This document shows positions 14,414-16,770 of a stretch of 16,770 nt of DNA, in pieces. Source of the DNA: CAYVZU01 sp964455935. Lineage in GTDB: Bacteria; Fibrobacterota; CAYVZU01. Below the pieces are notes generated by a model that searched no databases, was not told the origin of the DNA, and saw only the letters and a program-made list of their open reading frames with translations. A program made the translations under genes and the position numbers. Position 1 is the stretch's first letter. The number at the start of each line of letters is the position of its first letter. The stretch lies in contig CAYVZU010000086.1 of the NCBI GenBank assembly GCA_964455935.1, positions 1 to 16,770 on the forward strand, read 5' to 3'.

Positions 14414-15025
14414 TTACGAATCCGGTTTTTGTTTCGCCGTTTTTTTGCTGAAGACGTCGGCGCCCATCAACTTGCTGATGCGGCCGGCCCGCTGCGTTTC
14501 CATTCGTTCGAGAATCTTGGCTTTCTGCCGGTCTTCATCGATTGCTCTTAGTATGGCAATAATCAGTTCGTCGGGGAGTGTTTCAAGAATGGTGGCGGCT
14601 TCTTCGGGCCGCATGGAACCGTAGATTCGGGCCAGCGATTCGATCCGTTTCTGTTCCAGGTCCTCGCTGTTCTTGACCACAGCCTGAATATCCAGGCGCG
14701 CGCGCTCGATGGCTTCGGTCTTTTCCTTCAACTCACGATCGAGCAGTTGAATGCGCTCTTCCTTTTTTTCGAGTTGACGCTGAATGGCATCCAGGCGCTT
14801 TTCCTGTTCGAGCATGGATTCATACGTCTTGGAATTGACGATGGACATGGAATCCTGAATGGGGCTGTACTTAAGAATCTGAACTTCTTCTTTGGTTTCC
14901 GGTCCTTTGGGACCCTTCTCGATGCGCAACTGTCCGGCCAGGAACATAAACGTCAGATAAAGGATGGGAAATGAGGCCAGTCCCACAAGGCCTACTAAAA
15001 TGATATTCTTAATGAGACCCCACAT
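14414..15025 (-). CDS. MotE/FlbB-like flagellar coiled-coil membrane protein
   Basis: This 203-residue protein has one N-terminal hydrophobic segment (about 5-31), a proline- and charge-rich linker and a long coiled coil (about 68-130, rich in Glu, Lys, Arg and Leu). A MgtE-N-like helical module follows (about 133-185), with YGSMRPEEAATILETLP and AGRISKLMGADVF. This layout is that of the MotE family, a periplasmic partner of motility proteins in rhizobia. It also matches the spirochaete FlbB-like protein, which is encoded before fliK and recruits the collar around the stator. A location on the periplasmic face is likely. The ATG has AAAGGG 7 nt upstream. It is the first flagellar gene of the block visible on the right, facing a divergent STAS gene, and may therefore begin a transcription unit. 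The family call is good; the exact orthologue is not certain. Confidence 0.82.
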   Translation of the reverse strand: MWGLIKNIILVGLVGLASFPILYLTFMFLAGQLRIEKGPKGPETKEEVQILKYSPIQDSMSIVNSKTYESMLEQEKRLDAIQRQLEKKEERIQLLDRELKEKTEAIERARLDIQAVVKNSEDLEQKRIESLARIYGSMRPEEAATILETLPDELIIAILRAIDEDRQKAKILERMETQRAGRISKLMGADVFSKKTAKQKPDS

Positions 15026-15049
15026 GAAAATACCCTTTCCGGCTAAGGT

Positions 15050-15077
15050 ACAGTATGCTCGCTGAGCGTTTAATCAA
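15050..15077 (-). promoter_or_regulatory. Candidate promoter for the MotE-fliK-flgD-flgE operon
   Basis: On the minus strand TTGATT (15072-15077) and TACTGT (15050-15055) are separated by 16 nt, about 25 nt upstream of the MotE-like start. An overlapping TGGCAT-N5-TTGA resembles a sigma54 site but has GA instead of the GC expected at -12, so I favour neither strongly. Confidence 0.35.
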
Positions 15078-15306
15078 AACACATGCCAGGGCCGAAAAGC
15101 CTGAAATTTCAAGGACTTCGCGAAGTTTGGCCCCAAATCGAAAGGGAACGGATTTCCGTACAAAGGAAGTTATTTCCCACAGAAACGTTCGACGTTGGAC
15201 GTTTTGCGTTTGAAGAAGAGGCCGCAGCCCCCTGAACAAATCGCGCCACAATCCTCAATCCTTGGCTGCATTGCTTGAACTTGGCTGCCGATCCGCCCAA
15301 CGTATC

Positions 15307-15324
15307 ACGTCAGAAGACTGACGT
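15307..15324. promoter_or_regulatory. Inverted repeat adjoining the STAS promoter
   Basis: ACGTCAG (15307-15313), a 4-nt spacer and CTGACGT (15318-15324) form a perfect 7-bp inverted repeat ending 4 bp before the -35 hexamer of the STAS gene. It could be an operator for a dimeric regulator, or a leftover terminator hairpin without a T-run. Confidence 0.4.
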
Positions 15325-15328
15325 TATC

Positions 15329-15356
15329 TTGACACCCGCGCATATCCTATCATACT
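15329..15356 (+). promoter_or_regulatory. Sigma70-type promoter of the STAS gene
   Basis: A perfect TTGACA (15329-15334) is separated by 16 nt from CATACT (15351-15356), which matches 4 of 6 in the -10 consensus. Transcription would start near 15363, leaving about 20 nt with the GGAGGT ribosome site before the GTG start. Confidence 0.55.
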
Positions 15357-15383
15357 TTGGAGGAGAGGATTGGAGGTGAATCC

Positions 15384-15707
15384 GTGAGAACTGCGTATGT
15401 TTCGCATTTTCTGATTCTGACGCCCGACTCCCTGGCCGAGAAAGATGTGGCGCAACTGAAGAATGCCCTTAATCAGGAATTCGAGCACGAATCCAAATTT
15501 GTGGCCCTTGACCTTTCGGAGATCAACCAGGCCTGCAGCCTGGCCTTGGGCGTATTGGTCAAATTCCATAAGCAGTTCTCCAAAGCCGGGGGCAAGCTCG
15601 TTTTGCTCAAGCCCACGGAGGTCATCCGGCATCTTCTGGAAGACACCAAGCTGATCCTGGCCATGCCCATCGCAACCAGCGAGGAAGAGCTTCTCAAAAT
15701 CCTTTAG
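15384..15707 (+). CDS. STAS-domain protein (anti-sigma-factor-antagonist-like)
   Basis: The 107-residue product is a stand-alone STAS domain. The core reads KFVALDLSEINQACSLALG, where SpoIIAA-type proteins have a DLS...FIDSSGLG pattern. The serine that is phosphorylated in the DSSG motif is kept (ACSLALG), but the preceding Asp is Cys and the following Ser-Gly is Leu-Ala. It may still be switched by phosphorylation, or may act as a simple scaffold. I chose the GTG at 15384 because GGAGGT lies 6 nt upstream. The frame is open to a TTG at 15357, but that would put the ribosome site inside the gene and overlap the promoter. It is divergent from the flagellar block and convergent with a permease gene 19 bp away. 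A link to sigma28/anti-sigma control of motility is possible but only inferred. Confidence 0.78.
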   Translation: MRTAYVSHFLILTPDSLAEKDVAQLKNALNQEFEHESKFVALDLSEINQACSLALGVLVKFHKQFSKAGGKLVLLKPTEVIRHLLEDTKLILAMPIATSEEELLKIL

Positions 15708-15726
15708 GTTTCTTACAGATTTAATT

Positions 15727-16470
15727 CTAGAATAGAATCAGATATAGCCCGCCCGCGGCCGCCAGGATCTGTATCGCCCATTCGAATGCTTTGCGCGGAA
15801 TCCGGTTAAGCACAAAATAACCCAGAGCCGAACCAACCAGAACAGCGGGAAAAAGAAGGATGTTGAGCTTAAGCGAGGCTGGGGTGATCAGACCCAGATT
15901 AGCGGAGAACGGGACCTTGAAGACGTTCATACAAAAGAAATACCAGGCCGCAGTTCCCATGAACTCCTTTTTGTCCAGCCGCATGAAAAGCAGGTAAACC
16001 GCCATCACCGGGCCGGCGGCATTGGCCGTCATTGTGGTGAATCCTGCGGTCGTTCCGGCCAGCGCGGCCAGGGCAAGATGGCCGCGGCCCGAGAGTTGGC
16101 CCGAATGCCTCTTTAGCAGAAATTGCACTCCCAGCATGGCCAGCACGATGGCGCCAATGACCGGCCGCAGTTGATTGCTCGTCACCCGGCCCAGAAAGAA
16201 ATAGCCCGCCACAATCCCCGGAATTACAAATGGGAAGAGCCGGAGCAGCACGGTCCAGTTCGCATTGTGCCGCAGCAGTGAAAGCGCGCAGATATCCGCG
16301 CCGATCAGCAGAGGTAAAATAAAACCCGTCGATTCCTTGGCCGGAAAGGCCCAGGTCATGAGGACCACAGCCAGGATGCCCAGCCCGGAAATACCGGTCT
16401 TCGAGAACCCCACAATGAAAGCCGCGGCAGCGGCGATGATCCAGGTGGAGGCGGAGAGTTCAAGAAACAT
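15727..16470 (-). CDS. TSUP (TauE/SafE) family membrane permease
   Basis: This 247-residue, strongly hydrophobic protein has about seven to eight predicted membrane segments. Family features include the N-terminal AAAAFIVGFSKTGISGLG and the second-half repeat ALAGTTAGFTTMTANAAGP, the two pseudo-symmetric signatures of TauE/SafE permeases. The family moves sulfite, sulfoacetate or other organosulfur anions, usually outward; the substrate cannot be read from this sequence. Length and ends are normal. The ATG at 16470 lacks a strong ribosome site, so start confidence is moderate. It is convergent with the STAS gene and not obviously linked to the flagellar function of the region; it probably marks the cluster boundary. 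Confidence 0.9.
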   Translation of the reverse strand: MFLELSASTWIIAAAAAFIVGFSKTGISGLGILAVVLMTWAFPAKESTGFILPLLIGADICALSLLRHNANWTVLLRLFPFVIPGIVAGYFFLGRVTSNQLRPVIGAIVLAMLGVQFLLKRHSGQLSGRGHLALAALAGTTAGFTTMTANAAGPVMAVYLLFMRLDKKEFMGTAAWYFFCMNVFKVPFSANLGLITPASLKLNILLFPAVLVGSALGYFVLNRIPRKAFEWAIQILAAAGGLYLILF

Positions 16471-16552
16471 GGGAAGACAATTGGCAATTATGGAATTGCG
16501 GAATTAGCAAATTGCAAAATGATGCCGCGGACAGGAGTTCATTTAAATTCTA

Positions 16553-16578
16553 ACAATTCATAATTCATAATTAATAAG
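16553..16578. repeat. AT-rich short tandem repeat
   Basis: The 7-nt unit ATTCATA occurs twice in tandem (16556-16562 and 16563-16569), followed by the variant ATTAATA. A related ATTAATAATTCA lies at the extreme right end of the window, beyond the palindromic element, so similar AT-rich sequence borders both sides of it. Confidence 0.6.
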
Positions 16579-16588
16579 GAACTACACA

Positions 16589-16730
16589 GGTTCCCATGAA
16601 ACCACAGAGAGAAATCCGAGTTAAGAATGAGAACACAGAGGGAAATCTTTCTGGCGCGCACCGCGCCGGAATAGATCTTTTCCCACTCTGTGTGCTCTTT
16701 TCCGGCCTCGGTGTTTCTCTGTGGTTTCAT
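16589..16730. repeat. 142-bp palindromic element, copy C
   Basis: This is the best-formed copy. It has perfect 15-bp terminal inverted repeats (16596-16610 and 16716-16730). An inner pair lies around 16631-16645 (ACACAGAGGGAAA) and 16679-16695, and the central CTGGCGCG/CGCGCCGG hairpin is at 16651-16658 with 16662-16669. It is about 90% identical to the copy at 14260-14400, and the right half matches the partial copy at 1-86. It is non-coding and sits upstream of the permease gene. Confidence 0.88.
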
Positions 16731-16770
16731 GATTCTTTCGAGAGACGTGAGTAGTTACATTAATAATTCA

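Larger units (their letters stand above)
15026..15383. other. 358-bp divergent intergenic region
   Basis: This region separates the MotE-like gene and the STAS gene. It holds the candidate promoter of the former (15050-15077), an inverted repeat (15307-15324) and the STAS promoter (15329-15356). A run of ACGTT-rich short repeats lies near 15185-15205, resembling another stretch at 14195-14212 upstream of fliK. No credible gene was found in it. Confidence 0.5.
16471..16770. other. Gene-free 300-bp end of window
   Basis: This stretch lies upstream of the permease gene. It consists of AT-rich short repeats (16553-16578), a complete copy of the palindromic element (16589-16730) and AT-rich sequence resembling the left flank. 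I see no gene in it and no clear promoter. Confidence 0.6.

Noticed and set aside
15056..15100. Sigma54 promoter ahead of the MotE-like gene
   Set aside because: TGGCAT-N5-TTGA has the -24 GG but lacks the GC at -12, so it does not meet the consensus.
1..16730. CRISPR array from the recurrent CTCTGTG repeats
   Set aside because: Copies are kilobases apart, palindromic and about 140 bp long, with no regular spacers and no cas genes.

Overview
The window shows one end of a large flagellar gene cluster from a diderm bacterium, probably an uncultivated lineage near the Fibrobacteres/Bacteroidetes (FCB) group. The evidence is a complete hook-assembly gene order on the minus strand, an inner-membrane FliL, and a 1391-residue secreted protein ending in a domain that resembles a type IX secretion (T9SS) / FlgD-Ig-like sorting signal. 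The lineage is an inference; there is no rRNA or other phylogenetic marker here.

Layout, right to left along the minus-strand flagellar direction: a MotE/FlbB-like coiled-coil membrane protein (14414-15025), fliK (12500-14173), flgD (11517-12485), a TIGR02530-type flagellar operon protein (11150-11506) and flgE (8941-11061). A strong bidirectional hairpin terminator follows flgE. The next flagellar genes on the same strand, flbD (701-928) and fliL (110-688), lie 8 kb away. In many flagellated bacteria flbD (swrD) follows flgE directly, so the stretch between them looks like an insertion into a conserved operon.

The interposed region has two parts. (1) A plus-strand cassette (6154-8930) has a near-consensus sigma70 promoter, a small coiled-coil ORF, a GT-A-like glycosyltransferase of a type I associate with phage tail regions, a tail-fibre/adhesin-like protein with repeated VGIGTTSP motifs, and the terminator. 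(2) A divergent giant secreted protein gene (1480-5655) is preceded by an exact GCCGATAA sigma28-type -10 box, which suggests co-regulation with late flagellar genes.

To the right of the flagellar block are a divergent STAS-domain protein (15384-15707) with a consensus -35 promoter, and a convergent TSUP-family permease (15727-16470).

The window is also rich in palindromic intergenic repeats. Three copies of a ~140-bp palindrome of the CTCTGTGGTTTCAT type lie at 1-86 (partial), 14260-14400 and 16589-16730. There is a 73-bp palindrome at 1341-1413 and a short hairpin at 6718-6736. A 69-bp triple-hairpin element has inserted in frame inside the glycosyltransferase gene (7193-7261). No tRNA, rRNA, CRISPR array, integrase or transposase gene was seen.
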